The notes beneath the pieces are model-generated. The model made no database searches. It was not told where the DNA came from and saw nothing but the letters and a program-made list of their open reading frames with translations. A program made the translations under genes and the position numbers. A DNA stretch of 64,000 bases, from positions 62,001-126,000 of the forward strand of contig PBNZ01000019.1 in the NCBI GenBank assembly GCA_002723275.1. Reading direction: 5' to 3'. Source of the stretch: Planctomycetaceae bacterium (GTDB lineage: Bacteria > Planctomycetota > Planctomycetia > Pirellulales > Pirellulaceae). Positions 44,977 to 54,335 of this stretch are shown piece after piece (position 1 is the stretch's first letter; every line of letters starts with the position of its first letter).

Positions 44977-46527
44977 TTAGGCCGCTTTGCGGCGACGAGG
45001 CTGGATCAACGGGATTTTGTTCTGTTGTTCGGCAGCTTTCAGGATGCTGGACACGATGGGTCGCCCAGCCGCCTCTCGGAACTCTTGGTACCAGTCCATC
45101 AGACGTTGATCACCTCGACTCACTCGCAGCAGTTGAGGAACGTCGTTGATCGACCAGGCGATATGCATCGCCAGTAGGCTTTGGACCTCTGGATGATCGA
45201 AATAGGACGTATGGACAAGTTCGCGTCCAGAGATTTCGTGGCCAAAGGCATCGAGTCCAGACAGGATACATGTGGATGATAGCAGTCGTCGCAGTTTCGG
45301 TGCGAGATCAACCATGTACCGATTCGACGATTCCACGATTTGGTCATTCAGCCAACCGGGCAGTGCCGGGTAGTCGGCACACTGAGATTGAATTGCAGCT
45401 GGAATCGGAGAAACTCCAACGACCTCTGCAGCGGGTCGGTTATTTCCCTGGGCTGTTTTGGCGATATAGGTTCGAATCACCCCATCCAGGGCAGGTCTGA
45501 TGTAACGATTGAAGATTGGCGCCAAAATCCAGTAATACGGTCGGGAAATCAACGCGAGTGAGTCAGAAAACAAAATGCGTTCTCGAGGAGCCATCTTCGC
45601 GACGAACGACATAGACAAGCTGAGGGTTGCTTTGAGGCTGTTGATTGCTTCGTCGTCCGGTGACCAGATTCCCATCCAGCGGTCGCGAAAGCGATTGGAA
45701 CAATTGTGCTCTAATCGCTTTTCCGCCCGTAGTCTCAATGACTCCAGAACGGGAGATAAAAAGAAAAAGGCTAAATTCAACAGGATGTATATGTAGAGCA
45801 CGGCGACGAAGACAATGGTGAGCCCTTGTGGTGTCGTCAGCATGTGGGCGACAAGAGAATCTCCCTGGGTTGGATCGAACGATCCGACCTGTATGTTTGC
45901 CCCTGTCTTGTCGATGGGGATACCAAGCCCTTCCAATAACCTGAGTGCTGGTGCGCGTACGACTTGGACAATCTGTGAGTCGTTGTTGGACGCGAGGACC
46001 TGCACATCGCCACCGGTTAACGACGCAATGCTGTATTGCACCAATTGAGTAAAGGTCACATAGGCTGGCTTCAAGAGGATCAGTGCCAAAAAGATGTTGA
46101 TTCCGTTGATCAAACTCCAACGACTACGCGTCTGTTGCTGGAGAAACGGAGTGCCGACGGTTGCCCAGCTACGGAGTCTTGGCAGCCAGAGGTTTTGAAT
46201 TTCTGCCATCCTTAAGGCATGCCAGATGACCGAGCCGCCGTGGCTATGGCCTATGACGTGATAACAGATGCCCTCTTCTTCAAATTCGCGGAATATCTCC
46301 AGTAGATCCTGACCGGCTTTGATGCGTGCTCGCTCACTGTTTTCGCCAGACCAATGAAAGACATGACTCTGAGCCGCCAGTTCCGTGCCCTTCGGAAGCT
46401 TTCTTTGCATTGCGTCCCAAGTATCACTGCCTTCTTGCCACCAGCTATTACCGGCGTCATCAGTTTCAGCCGCGAAGGTGCCATGCACGAGGATGACACG
46501 ATCGACAGAAGAGGTAACGGCCGACAT
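44977..46527 (-). CDS. Membrane-associated alpha/beta hydrolase-like protein
   Basis: A 516-residue protein. The N-terminal 130 residues are an alpha/beta hydrolase start: VILVHGTFA at 11-19 and the nucleophile elbow GHSHGG with Ser95. Hydrophobic segments follow at about 135-160 and 225-255, separated by a loop, which implies membrane anchoring. The C-terminal half is long and lacks recognisable motifs apart from scattered Asp and His that could complete the triad. I do not recognise a family; lipase-like activity at the membrane is a guess. ATG 46527 follows AAAGGA at seven bases. Confidence 0.75.
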   Translation of the reverse strand: MSAVTSSVDRVILVHGTFAAETDDAGNSWWQEGSDTWDAMQRKLPKGTELAAQSHVFHWSGENSERARIKAGQDLLEIFREFEEEGICYHVIGHSHGGSVIWHALRMAEIQNLWLPRLRSWATVGTPFLQQQTRSRWSLINGINIFLALILLKPAYVTFTQLVQYSIASLTGGDVQVLASNNDSQIVQVVRAPALRLLEGLGIPIDKTGANIQVGSFDPTQGDSLVAHMLTTPQGLTIVFVAVLYIYILLNLAFFFLSPVLESLRLRAEKRLEHNCSNRFRDRWMGIWSPDDEAINSLKATLSLSMSFVAKMAPRERILFSDSLALISRPYYWILAPIFNRYIRPALDGVIRTYIAKTAQGNNRPAAEVVGVSPIPAAIQSQCADYPALPGWLNDQIVESSNRYMVDLAPKLRRLLSSTCILSGLDAFGHEISGRELVHTSYFDHPEVQSLLAMHIAWSINDVPQLLRVSRGDQRLMDWYQEFREAAGRPIVSSILKAAEQQNKIPLIQPRRRKAA

Positions 46528-46699
46528 GCGGGAATCCTTTCCCGGGCACACGATGACGATGTCCGGGCACATTCTGACTATTAATGTGTGCTCGATTAAG
46601 AGATCCGCGAACGGATCCGTGCGTTCGTCTCATCGACCGTCGCTTGGACAATCTTTATTTTGTTTTGCCAGAATGGTGGCCCTGAGCTATCTGCCTTGT

Positions 46700-47626
46700 T
46701 CAATCCACCGGGCCCCAGACGCTCTTCATGACTTCATACATGCGAGGGTCGTGTTCCTTGAGTTCGGCCCGTACGAAGGGATAGAAATCGTTGACGCCGA
46801 AATAAGCCTCGGTCGATTCCGCAAAGTACTCCTTGGGATTGCTCAGTCCGTAATGCCGTACTTTCCTTCCTGTGAAGAGCAGGACCTCTTCATAAATGCC
46901 CTCGTCCTTCGCTTTTTCATACGCCTCAACAATCATTGGCGCATCAAAGCTCAATACCTGATCGTGATAGGCGTGAGCCAGTTCGTGTAACACGACATAC
47001 GGGTGTTTGGCCCAGGTACTGCGTTTCAAAAGATCTCGAGCCTGAGGGATGTGTACATGTTTGACAAGACGAGGATCGTGGTTGTTGGCTAGCAACCAAC
47101 CACGACTTGGATGATATTGCATCGCCTTGAGGACAGGGTTCTCCAAATCAATCCAGATCGGCAGCTGTTGAAGTTGTTTGACTCGCTCGGCCGGAACAAT
47201 GTATTTGACTCGCTGCAGGTGATTGGCCAAAGCAGTAAACACCTGCTTCGACAGGTTTTCCTCAGCAATTAGTTTTGGGTCGACGCGAATTTTCCAGCCC
47301 TCAATATTCTTTTCGACTGGTTCATAGAAGGAGTTTTTTTCTTCCGGGCCAAGCGCTAACGTCGTAGCATCTGAACCATTGCTGTGTTGAGAAAGAGCCG
47401 AGGGGCGTAGCAGGTTGTTCATTGGGGAATTGGAAGCGAACGTCTGCCCTTGAAAAAGATGGTCTTTCCCGTCTTTTTTGTGGAGCGAATTTGAACTTCG
47501 TTCCAGAGTGAATTTGCCGGTAAGCGTAGATAACTTTACAGGGGTTGCCGTGAGACTTGAGCTGAGGCAGAAGCTAACAACGGCGATCAAAACAGCAGCG
47601 GCAGCGGTTGTCCGACGGGTAGGCAT
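46700..47626 (-). CDS. Secreted zinc metallopeptidase-like protein (HExxH)
   Basis: A 308-residue protein with a signal peptide (about 1-27) starting at ATG 47626 after GAGGA. The zinc motif VVLHELAHAYHDQ places His214, Glu215 and His218. About 50 residues later EYFAESTEAYF supplies Glu as third ligand, an arrangement reminiscent of the anthrax lethal factor/ATLF-like gluzincins. The PYVVLHELAHAYH stretch and the RHYGLSNPKEYFAES segment suggest an intact catalytic site. The first 100 residues are Ser-rich and unstructured-looking. The substrate is unknown. Confidence 0.82.
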   Translation of the reverse strand: MPTRRTTAAAAVLIAVVSFCLSSSLTATPVKLSTLTGKFTLERSSNSLHKKDGKDHLFQGQTFASNSPMNNLLRPSALSQHSNGSDATTLALGPEEKNSFYEPVEKNIEGWKIRVDPKLIAEENLSKQVFTALANHLQRVKYIVPAERVKQLQQLPIWIDLENPVLKAMQYHPSRGWLLANNHDPRLVKHVHIPQARDLLKRSTWAKHPYVVLHELAHAYHDQVLSFDAPMIVEAYEKAKDEGIYEEVLLFTGRKVRHYGLSNPKEYFAESTEAYFGVNDFYPFVRAELKEHDPRMYEVMKSVWGPVD

Positions 47627-47912
47627 GGTGATCCTCGATACTCGCAAAAAAATGAGGGGAGGCGTTATTGCCACATTGGTTATCAACGGTTCGTTCAAGT
47701 CCATAGCATCATCGAAAAGGCTCTTCGATAAAATCCTTGCAGCGAACATGATTTCGAGCCACGTGATGGAAAATCGAACGCACGAACCGACTTGTCACCG
47801 GGATCTTCTTGATCCTCTCCATCTTGATGATAAGTTACGCCGCCCTGTTTTGCATTTCCTACCGTTGGAGCGATCATTTACACATGCATTTTCGATCTTC
47901 AAAACTGCGATT

Positions 47913-49256
47913 TCACAGCGATTCTAAATGCACCTTAACTCCATTTGCGGGACGTAGGGTCACTCCAGCGAAGGGTTTGACGCAATGATTAGGATCGTCA
48001 TGAATTCGAAAACGGGCCAGGATCGTGGACAGAATGATCACACTTTCCAGGCGAGCTAACGGTGCGCCGATACAAAGGTGTGGACCGTCGCCGAAAGGAA
48101 AATAGATCGATCGGGGTGGTGGCTTGGCAGACGGAGCAAAACGGTTGGGATCGAATTTTTCTGGTTTTGGAAAGACAGCAGGATAACGATGCATGATGAA
48201 TGGGCACAGGTACAAACGACTGGATGCCGGAATCTTTATCCCGGATGGAAGTGTTTCGTCTTTGAGCGGGGTCCGGACATAGATCCAGGTTGGTGGATAA
48301 ATTCGCCAGCTTTCCTGAACCGCTGCATAATTCATCGGAAGTGCTTTCAGGCATTTTGTATTCAAATCGGGAATGTTTTGAGCGGCGGCAATTTCATCGC
48401 GCAGCATTTCTTGGATGTCAGGGTTCTTGGCGAGGAGATAGAGCGTCCAAGAAAGGCCGTCCGCAACGGTTTCGTAGCCTGCTGTGGTGAGTGTTAACAC
48501 CTCGTCTCTCACCTGTTCGTCCGATAGTTGCGTGCCGTCCGGTCGCTGAACATTACTCAACAACGAAAGAAAATGATGAGCCGTTCCATGCTCGCTTGAG
48601 CTGCGTCGTCGCTCTCGAATTCCACGGTAGATCTCTTTATCGATGATTTTGATTGCCCGACGATACTTCCGAACGGTGGGTGTTGGCAAATGAGTTCGAA
48701 AGGGCAGTTTTCCGAAAATAACATATTCGTTATACCGCCGACGCTCGGTAATGGCCTCCGCGAAGTTCGGATCGAGTTGATCAGCTTCGCCACCGAAGAC
48801 CATTCGGATCAAGATTTCGAGTCCAAGTCGCGTCATCTCACGCGAGATATCGATGGGTTGCTGATCGCGCCATGAGCTCACCCGTTTTTCGGTGTGTGAT
48901 TGAATGGCGGCTGCGAAGGGCAACGCAGCAGAATTCACAAAGAGCGGCTGCAGGCCTCGGCGAAGTTGTTGATGTCGGTCACCTGTACTGGTCAACAAGC
49001 CGCGGCCGGCACGCTTTCGTCCTTGTTCACTAACCAGATTTGGAGTTTTAACAAAGTTACGAGCCCGAGTGACAAGCACGTCGTGAATATCAGCCGGATC
49101 AGCCAACATAAAGGTTGACTCGCCCAATCGCATACGGACCGTCTGGTCATAGGGAATCTTGTATCGAGAAAGCAAACCAAGGCGGCGTCGAATAAACCAA
49201 GGCAGCTGACAGACAAGCTGTTCGGATCGAGGCACGTTTGGCAATTGTTCAACCAT
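47913..49256 (-). CDS. Cytochrome P450
   Basis: A 447-residue soluble bacterial-type P450 monooxygenase. The heme-binding loop FPFGDGPHLCIG puts the thiolate at Cys395. The I-helix has TTAGYETVADGLSW, and the K-helix ESWR motif is followed by IYPPTWIYVR. No ferredoxin or reductase gene is adjacent. It begins four bases after the stop of the phosphatase-fold gene and is the last gene of a four-gene minus-strand operon with dehydrogenase and glycosyltransferase. The operon suggests it hydroxylates a glycosylated or lipid-linked product; the substrate is unknown. Confidence 0.95.
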   Translation of the reverse strand: MVEQLPNVPRSEQLVCQLPWFIRRRLGLLSRYKIPYDQTVRMRLGESTFMLADPADIHDVLVTRARNFVKTPNLVSEQGRKRAGRGLLTSTGDRHQQLRRGLQPLFVNSAALPFAAAIQSHTEKRVSSWRDQQPIDISREMTRLGLEILIRMVFGGEADQLDPNFAEAITERRRYNEYVIFGKLPFRTHLPTPTVRKYRRAIKIIDKEIYRGIRERRRSSSEHGTAHHFLSLLSNVQRPDGTQLSDEQVRDEVLTLTTAGYETVADGLSWTLYLLAKNPDIQEMLRDEIAAAQNIPDLNTKCLKALPMNYAAVQESWRIYPPTWIYVRTPLKDETLPSGIKIPASSRLYLCPFIMHRYPAVFPKPEKFDPNRFAPSAKPPPRSIYFPFGDGPHLCIGAPLARLESVIILSTILARFRIHDDPNHCVKPFAGVTLRPANGVKVHLESL

Positions 49257-49260
49257 TCTC

Positions 49261-50829
49261 TCAAGTCCGCTCGACCATGTTCTTGATGATCTTGCCCTTC
49301 ATGTCTGCCGAAGGCGCTACTCCTAACAGTTGTAGCCATGTTGGAGCCATGTCCAATACTTCGACTTCACCGAGATCACCGCGTCCCTGAATATCTGGGC
49401 CAGCCGCTGCAAAGAACCCCTCTAACTTCTCTTGGCTATCAAAGAAATGAGTTGGTTTCGGTTGGATCAGTTCAGCCTTTGGATGTTTGACTCGATCAAG
49501 GAATCTTGGTCCCGGTTCCCATTCAACGAACAAGTCGGGGAGTAGTTCCGGGGGGCCTCCACCAAACAGGTCAACAGCTCTCGCCGTCCGCCGAATGGCA
49601 GGTTCGCCGGTCTTTGGATCGGTCAATAAGGCAAAATCAGCTTCTATTCGTGCCAACAGTTCTTCGTATTCCGTACCTGGTTTAACAATGCCTTGGGGTT
49701 CGCGACCTTGTAAGTTCACGCGGATAAAACCCGTTGAAATTGATGAAATGGCAAACGCCGTCGTGGCACTCCATTGGGTTCCGTCACGGAGGCCACTGCT
49801 CAGTAGCTTTTCCTGCATGGACCTGGGCAAGTGACGGCTAATCGCTGTTCTCAGCGAATCAGGAATAACCATTCGGGCGAGCGAAATTGGATCCAGCTTT
49901 ATTTTTTTCGACGAGGAGGCCGTTGGTTCTCCAGAATCATCGGTGCCTTTTTGTTGGTGCAGAACATGGTAGCCCAATTGCTGGCAAAAGGACTCCGTTA
50001 ACGTCGAAATGGGATATTCATCTTGCATGCCATACAGCGAAATAATCATGATGTTCGCGTCGTGACCCATGAGTTCCATGGCTTTGCCCATCTCACGATC
50101 GATCGCTTGGTAGAGTCGCAGAATTCCATCCGCCAACTCAGGTGCATCAACAGATTTATCGGATCCAATCGCATCGGGACGATACTTCCAACAGTAATGA
50201 CTACCAGCATCCGTTTCAGAAAAGAATGCAGTCACCAAATCAAACCGTTCTTGCTCGAGCAACTGACTGAGAAGTTTGCCTTTTTTCTCGAGTCGTTGAT
50301 GCAGTTTTCGCACATTCTTAATTGCGAGCTCTGGATTCGGACTCGGGTTAAAATGGATTTCCAACTTGGGTCCAAATAATTGATGAACCTTCTTTGCAGA
50401 TCCCTGGGGTTCAACCTGAGTTGGGCAGGTCGCTCCATGATGTGTGGCTAAGTTTGATATTTGAATTCCATCAAGGCCCAGTACTGGGTTGGTATCTGGA
50501 ACATCGATGGTCAAAACTCGATGATTCTTGAGTTGGCCCCAAAAGGGTAGTGCATCGATATCGCCAGGTTCAATCTGAACCGTTTCATACGTTCCGGGTT
50601 TGAGTTGACGTTGGTAGTAACTGCCGTGTTTGTTTCGGGAGATCCCAGTGAACAGCGATAGACTCAGACCGTATTCGGCAATCGTTTCGGGGCCCCCGGT
50701 CGTGCCCCAGCATCCTCGTTCCATCACCGAGGCAATAGCCGGCAGATGACCTTCACTTGTCCAGCGAGAAATCAACTCAGCATCTCCAACATCGAGTCCC
50801 AAAATCAGGAGTGGTTTCGGCTCATTCAC
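49261..50829 (-). CDS. Alkaline-phosphatase-superfamily protein with altered metal-site motif
   Basis: A 522-residue protein of the type I phosphodiesterase/nucleotide pyrophosphatase fold, without a signal peptide. N-terminal LLILGLDVGDAELISRW and LPAIASVMERGCWG are typical. The usual SDHG-type metal motif reads SLYGMQDE, lacking Asp and His, and the nucleophile region (GGPETIAEYGLSLSLFTG) has no obvious Ser or Thr at the usual place. FFSETDAGSHYCW keeps some conserved positions. It may be a pseudoenzyme or a divergent hydrolase. GTG 50829 overlaps the glycosyltransferase stop (GTGA), so the genes are translationally coupled. Confidence 0.82.
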   Translation of the reverse strand: MNEPKPLLILGLDVGDAELISRWTSEGHLPAIASVMERGCWGTTGGPETIAEYGLSLSLFTGISRNKHGSYYQRQLKPGTYETVQIEPGDIDALPFWGQLKNHRVLTIDVPDTNPVLGLDGIQISNLATHHGATCPTQVEPQGSAKKVHQLFGPKLEIHFNPSPNPELAIKNVRKLHQRLEKKGKLLSQLLEQERFDLVTAFFSETDAGSHYCWKYRPDAIGSDKSVDAPELADGILRLYQAIDREMGKAMELMGHDANIMIISLYGMQDEYPISTLTESFCQQLGYHVLHQQKGTDDSGEPTASSSKKIKLDPISLARMVIPDSLRTAISRHLPRSMQEKLLSSGLRDGTQWSATTAFAISSISTGFIRVNLQGREPQGIVKPGTEYEELLARIEADFALLTDPKTGEPAIRRTARAVDLFGGGPPELLPDLFVEWEPGPRFLDRVKHPKAELIQPKPTHFFDSQEKLEGFFAAAGPDIQGRGDLGEVEVLDMAPTWLQLLGVAPSADMKGKIIKNMVERT

Positions 50830-52022
50830 AGTTCATTTCCTCGTTGGTTTTTCGACTTCATACTCATCTCTTGATAGATTTGCTCAAACTTTTGAGCACA
50901 CCGATCGATCGTAAAAAGATCCAGTGCACGTTGACGGGCAGCTGCTCCCATTTGCTCGCAACGCTCATGATCTTGTAATAGCGGAATCATGACCGAAGCA
51001 AATGCGTCGGCGTCGTCAACAGGACACAAGAATCCCGTAGTCCCGTTTTCTACCTGGTCAATGAGTCCACCGACACGTGAGGCAACCACTGCACTTCCTC
51101 GCATCATGGCTTCAGTAGCAGAAATGCCAAAGGTTTCGGCTCGTGATGGAACCGCGTGGATCCAGCTATTGGCGCAGAACTCTGAAACTTGTTGTTGTTT
51201 CATTTGTCCTAACCAGGATACGTTTCTTAAAGAGAGCTCCGCAGCCATCTTTTTGAGATCTGATTTGAGGGGACCGTCTCCAATAATCTGGAGCTTTGCA
51301 TCCTCGACAACCGACTGGACTGATTGAAAAGTTTTAAGCAGGATATCGATGCCCTTTACGAGTACCAATCGCCCTGCGAAGGTGATGGTCGGAGGCGATG
51401 ACAGGGGCGGCCGTTTTGGCAAGGCTTGAACGCCATTATTCACAACCCTGATGTCCGGCATTCCCATGGCCTCCAACTTTTCGGCCAGGACGGTCCCATT
51501 GGCGACAACGACATCAAATTTGTTTTTCCAACGCATCAACAGGTTGCGCTCGATCATGGCGGCTCCCCACGCCCGTAAAGACAAACAACGCATATTTCGA
51601 CAAACTAACCCAGGCGAATGTTCGCAGAGCGTCCCGTCGGGAAGGATTTTGTTGACTGTCGGGCATAAGACTTCATGGGAGACAGCATGATAAAGCGTCG
51701 GGACGTCCCGAAGTGTCCTCAGAATTAATGGTGATAATTGTGTCATGAACATTCGCACATGAACAACATCCGGCTTGAAAGATGTCAATGTTTGCCGCAA
51801 GCATCGCACGGCGAATGGATTAGCGACTTTCAAGAGCGTACCGAATGCCGATGTGGATCCGAAGAATCTCACGTCACTGAATTTGTCTGGGTGGTTGCCG
51901 GCGTCACTCGTGAGGGTCAATGTTTCATGCCCACGCTGCCGCATTGCTTCGCTTATCGCAAGCGTCATTAATTCGGCGCCGCCTGTGGGTGTTCCCAGGT
52001 CGTTCATAATCAGAACGCGCAT
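50826..52022 (-). CDS. GT4-family glycosyltransferase
   Basis: A 398-residue GT-B glycosyltransferase. N-terminal MNDLGTPTGGAELMT binds the acceptor side; the C-terminal nucleotide-sugar domain has ITFAGRLVLVKGIDILLKTF and the EX7E motif in ETFGISATEAM. It presumably transfers a sugar from a nucleotide donor to a lipid or glycan at the cytoplasmic membrane face. It overlaps the dehydrogenase gene upstream by 13 bases and the phosphatase-fold gene downstream by 4, so it sits in the core of a coupled operon. Confidence 0.94.
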   Translation of the reverse strand: MRVLIMNDLGTPTGGAELMTLAISEAMRQRGHETLTLTSDAGNHPDKFSDVRFFGSTSAFGTLLKVANPFAVRCLRQTLTSFKPDVVHVRMFMTQLSPLILRTLRDVPTLYHAVSHEVLCPTVNKILPDGTLCEHSPGLVCRNMRCLSLRAWGAAMIERNLLMRWKNKFDVVVANGTVLAEKLEAMGMPDIRVVNNGVQALPKRPPLSSPPTITFAGRLVLVKGIDILLKTFQSVQSVVEDAKLQIIGDGPLKSDLKKMAAELSLRNVSWLGQMKQQQVSEFCANSWIHAVPSRAETFGISATEAMMRGSAVVASRVGGLIDQVENGTTGFLCPVDDADAFASVMIPLLQDHERCEQMGAAARQRALDLFTIDRCAQKFEQIYQEMSMKSKNQRGNEL

Positions 52023-53080
52023 GAGGCCCCCAATTCATCTTCAGCGGGCAGCTTAATCCACTGACCTGTCTTAGCCGATTTCTCCGCAGCAAAAACAGCA
52101 GCGATGTTTTTGCAGCCATCACGAATGTCAGGCGATGGCGTTCGCGATTCACGAACACAGTTGATGAAATAATCCAAGGCCAACCGATACGAAGGTTCTG
52201 CTGTGGGAGCAATAATCTTTTTTAATTTGGAAACGAGGCTAACAGAATCTCGACATAACTCTCGGGTTCGATCCACGCGACTGTACGCAGGCTGCGTTGG
52301 TAAAACGCGCACCGTCGAAGCAAATCGATCTGTCACAATTCTTCCTCGCTCGCCGATAATCTCGAGCCGATTTTCAACGGCAGCAGAATTCGAAACAAAC
52401 ACCTGCGCTGGCGGACCATGATGCGAACGGATTTGTAACATGGCAGAATCCTGTTCGAACCGTTGCGACCAAACCGATGCCATCACTTCCGTCACCGGCG
52501 TGTTCAATAAAAAGGCAAGCAGGTCAAATTGATGGCTTGCCAAATCAAGCAGGACACCACCCCCCGATTCACGGCTTTTTTTCCAGTCGGGCAGTGATTT
52601 CGCGAAGGAGGTATGGACGGTCTGCACGGCCGTGATCGGTCCAATGACTTGGCGATCAAGCATTTCCTTCGCCTGTTGTATCACCGGATGAAATCGACCA
52701 TTAAAGCCGATCATGCCGATGCAGTGACTGGCCTCCCAAGCATGCAATACCTGCGGTACTTCTGAGGGACTGATCGCCAGAGGTTTTTCGAGATAAACAT
52801 GCTTCTTGGCTTCAAACGCAGCAATCGCTGCAGCGGCATGAAGATGCGTTGGCAGGCAAATCACCACCGCATCGAGATCGTCGATTTGCAGGAGATCTTC
52901 GTAGCGGAGAAACGTATTCGCCTGAGGTGCCTTGGTTTTCGCACGCTGTAGCGCATCTTGGTTCGCATCGGCAATGGCAACTAATTGAACCAATGGATGC
53001 CGATGTAAAATTTCCAAATGAAACCACGTTGCGATTCGACCGCAACCTAGCAAAGCGACGTTAATGGACTGTCCTCTCAT
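52010..53080 (-). CDS. Gfo/Idh/MocA-family dehydrogenase, cytoplasmic
   Basis: A 356-residue NAD(P)-dependent sugar dehydrogenase-like enzyme. ATG 53080 directly precedes the Rossmann strand (INVALLGCGRIATWFH). LEKPLAISPSEV carries the conserved EKP Lys, and LLDLASHQFDLLAFLL the catalytic Asp/His region. It is the first gene of the operon with GT4, phosphatase-fold protein and P450, and may make an oxidised sugar used by the glycosyltransferase. An upstream in-frame extension without homology is rejected. Confidence 0.92.
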   Translation of the reverse strand: MRGQSINVALLGCGRIATWFHLEILHRHPLVQLVAIADANQDALQRAKTKAPQANTFLRYEDLLQIDDLDAVVICLPTHLHAAAAIAAFEAKKHVYLEKPLAISPSEVPQVLHAWEASHCIGMIGFNGRFHPVIQQAKEMLDRQVIGPITAVQTVHTSFAKSLPDWKKSRESGGGVLLDLASHQFDLLAFLLNTPVTEVMASVWSQRFEQDSAMLQIRSHHGPPAQVFVSNSAAVENRLEIIGERGRIVTDRFASTVRVLPTQPAYSRVDRTRELCRDSVSLVSKLKKIIAPTAEPSYRLALDYFINCVRESRTPSPDIRDGCKNIAAVFAAEKSAKTGQWIKLPAEDELGASCAF

Positions 53081-53407
53081 GCGATGTGATGACCGGAGAT
53101 CGATTAGCAGGCAAACCCGCGGACATCGGTCAACCGATGCCGCTGAAAGCGAAAACAATCAACGGTCAAAAGTGTTTCTTGATGGCTCGGAAACCTGGTG
53201 TCATGTGTTAGTTTGATGCCACGTTTCATTATGTTTGAGGAATGTTGTCGCCAAGCAGATTATTCGATCAAAACAGAGGGTGAACCGTAGCAGGGCTGGA
53301 AAAATTACCGTACTAATTCCATTTGTCATGGCGACCGTTGAAATGTGAATAGGCTCTCGATTGAAAAGGTAGAGGGGGAGTCTTTTTTCGTTGCCGCTAT
53401 TTTGCTC
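53081..53407. other. Gene-free interval upstream of the dehydrogenase-P450 operon
   Basis: These 327 bases separate the operon start from the 3' end of the next minus-strand gene. I see no open frame with family features, no strong hairpin and no repeat. The promoter of the operon should lie here. Confidence 0.4.
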
Positions 53408-54280
53408 TTACTTCGTTGACCGTTGCCGTGTTTGGGCTTCAGAATAAACGCGATCGAATACAAATTGAGCAGCCAAGCTATACGCATCTTTCACGGGTTG
53501 ATGTCCGTTCGTTGGTTTGATCACCAATTCGACCGGTGCTACCGTCGCCCCTGGCCGTTGTTGAGATCTGGTGGCTTGAAAACGATCTGCAGCCTTTACG
53601 CAGTGATGGGTCCCCACTCGCTGATCGTCATTGCCGATACTCAGCCAAACTGCGGTGTTTCTGAGTTTCTCAGCGATCGCGAAAACATTTTGGCTTCGTA
53701 CTTGTTCGGCGGTCACCCCATTAAATTCGCGCAACGCCAGTAGGTTGGTGACAGGTGAGACACACGCCACTGCGTTGATTCGAGAGTCGTTCGCAGCAAA
53801 GTGCAGTGCGCAAAAACCACCTCGTGAAGTGCCGCAGGCTGCAACTTGTTTCGGATCGGTGTAACCTTGTTTAACGAGATAATCGAGTACCTCAACGCAA
53901 CGATCGACAAACGGTTTGGTCAGATTTTCTCCAGATTTGGTGCGATGTGCCCAGCCCGCCAGATGGGCCGGTTCCCCCTCGCGGTGATCGTGTCCGTGAC
54001 AAGGTGGGTCAACGGTTACGTAGAGCCAACCGTGTTTTGCCAATAAACGTCCAGCTTCTGAATAAACATGGAGCTTGCCCATGTCATCCACACTGGTCGC
54101 AAACACAAACAAAGTTGGCCGTGGTGCATCAGGCTTTTCACCAAACAGCCCGAATCGGGTGTTTTCTGAAGTCTGCATGACACGCATGACAGGAGACGAG
54201 TTGGCCGGTGGCGTCTCCGCCAGAGTCAGCGAAGGTAGAAAAGAGATCCAGCCTAAAACGACATATGCGTATCGTTCCAA
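53408..54280 (-). CDS. Secreted alpha/beta hydrolase
   Basis: A 290-residue exported hydrolase of the dienelactone-hydrolase/prolyl-oligopeptidase-like group. It starts at TTG 54280 with GGAGGA seven bases upstream, a strong site that decides the start. A signal peptide (1-21) is followed by the fold, with nucleophile Ser152 in GTSRGG, an Asp in GNDDQRVG and His in NGHQP. VDPPCHGHDHREGE supplies the oxyanion region. It lies upstream of no sulfatase but next to PSD1/DUF1501 pair C on the same strand, 55 bases after the DUF1501 stop. Substrate unknown, perhaps an acylated glycan. Confidence 0.88.
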   Translation of the reverse strand: MERYAYVVLGWISFLPSLTLAETPPANSSPVMRVMQTSENTRFGLFGEKPDAPRPTLFVFATSVDDMGKLHVYSEAGRLLAKHGWLYVTVDPPCHGHDHREGEPAHLAGWAHRTKSGENLTKPFVDRCVEVLDYLVKQGYTDPKQVAACGTSRGGFCALHFAANDSRINAVACVSPVTNLLALREFNGVTAEQVRSQNVFAIAEKLRNTAVWLSIGNDDQRVGTHHCVKAADRFQATRSQQRPGATVAPVELVIKPTNGHQPVKDAYSLAAQFVFDRVYSEAQTRQRSTK

Positions 54281-54335
54281 TTAATAGTCCTCCATTTCGA
54301 CGGTGCGAATCTTAATGCTCAGCTTGGTCATTCGA

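Noticed and set aside
44981..44993. GCCGC-TTT-GCGGC hairpin as a terminator
   Set aside because: It lies within the last codons of the minus-strand hydrolase gene and is not followed by a T run.
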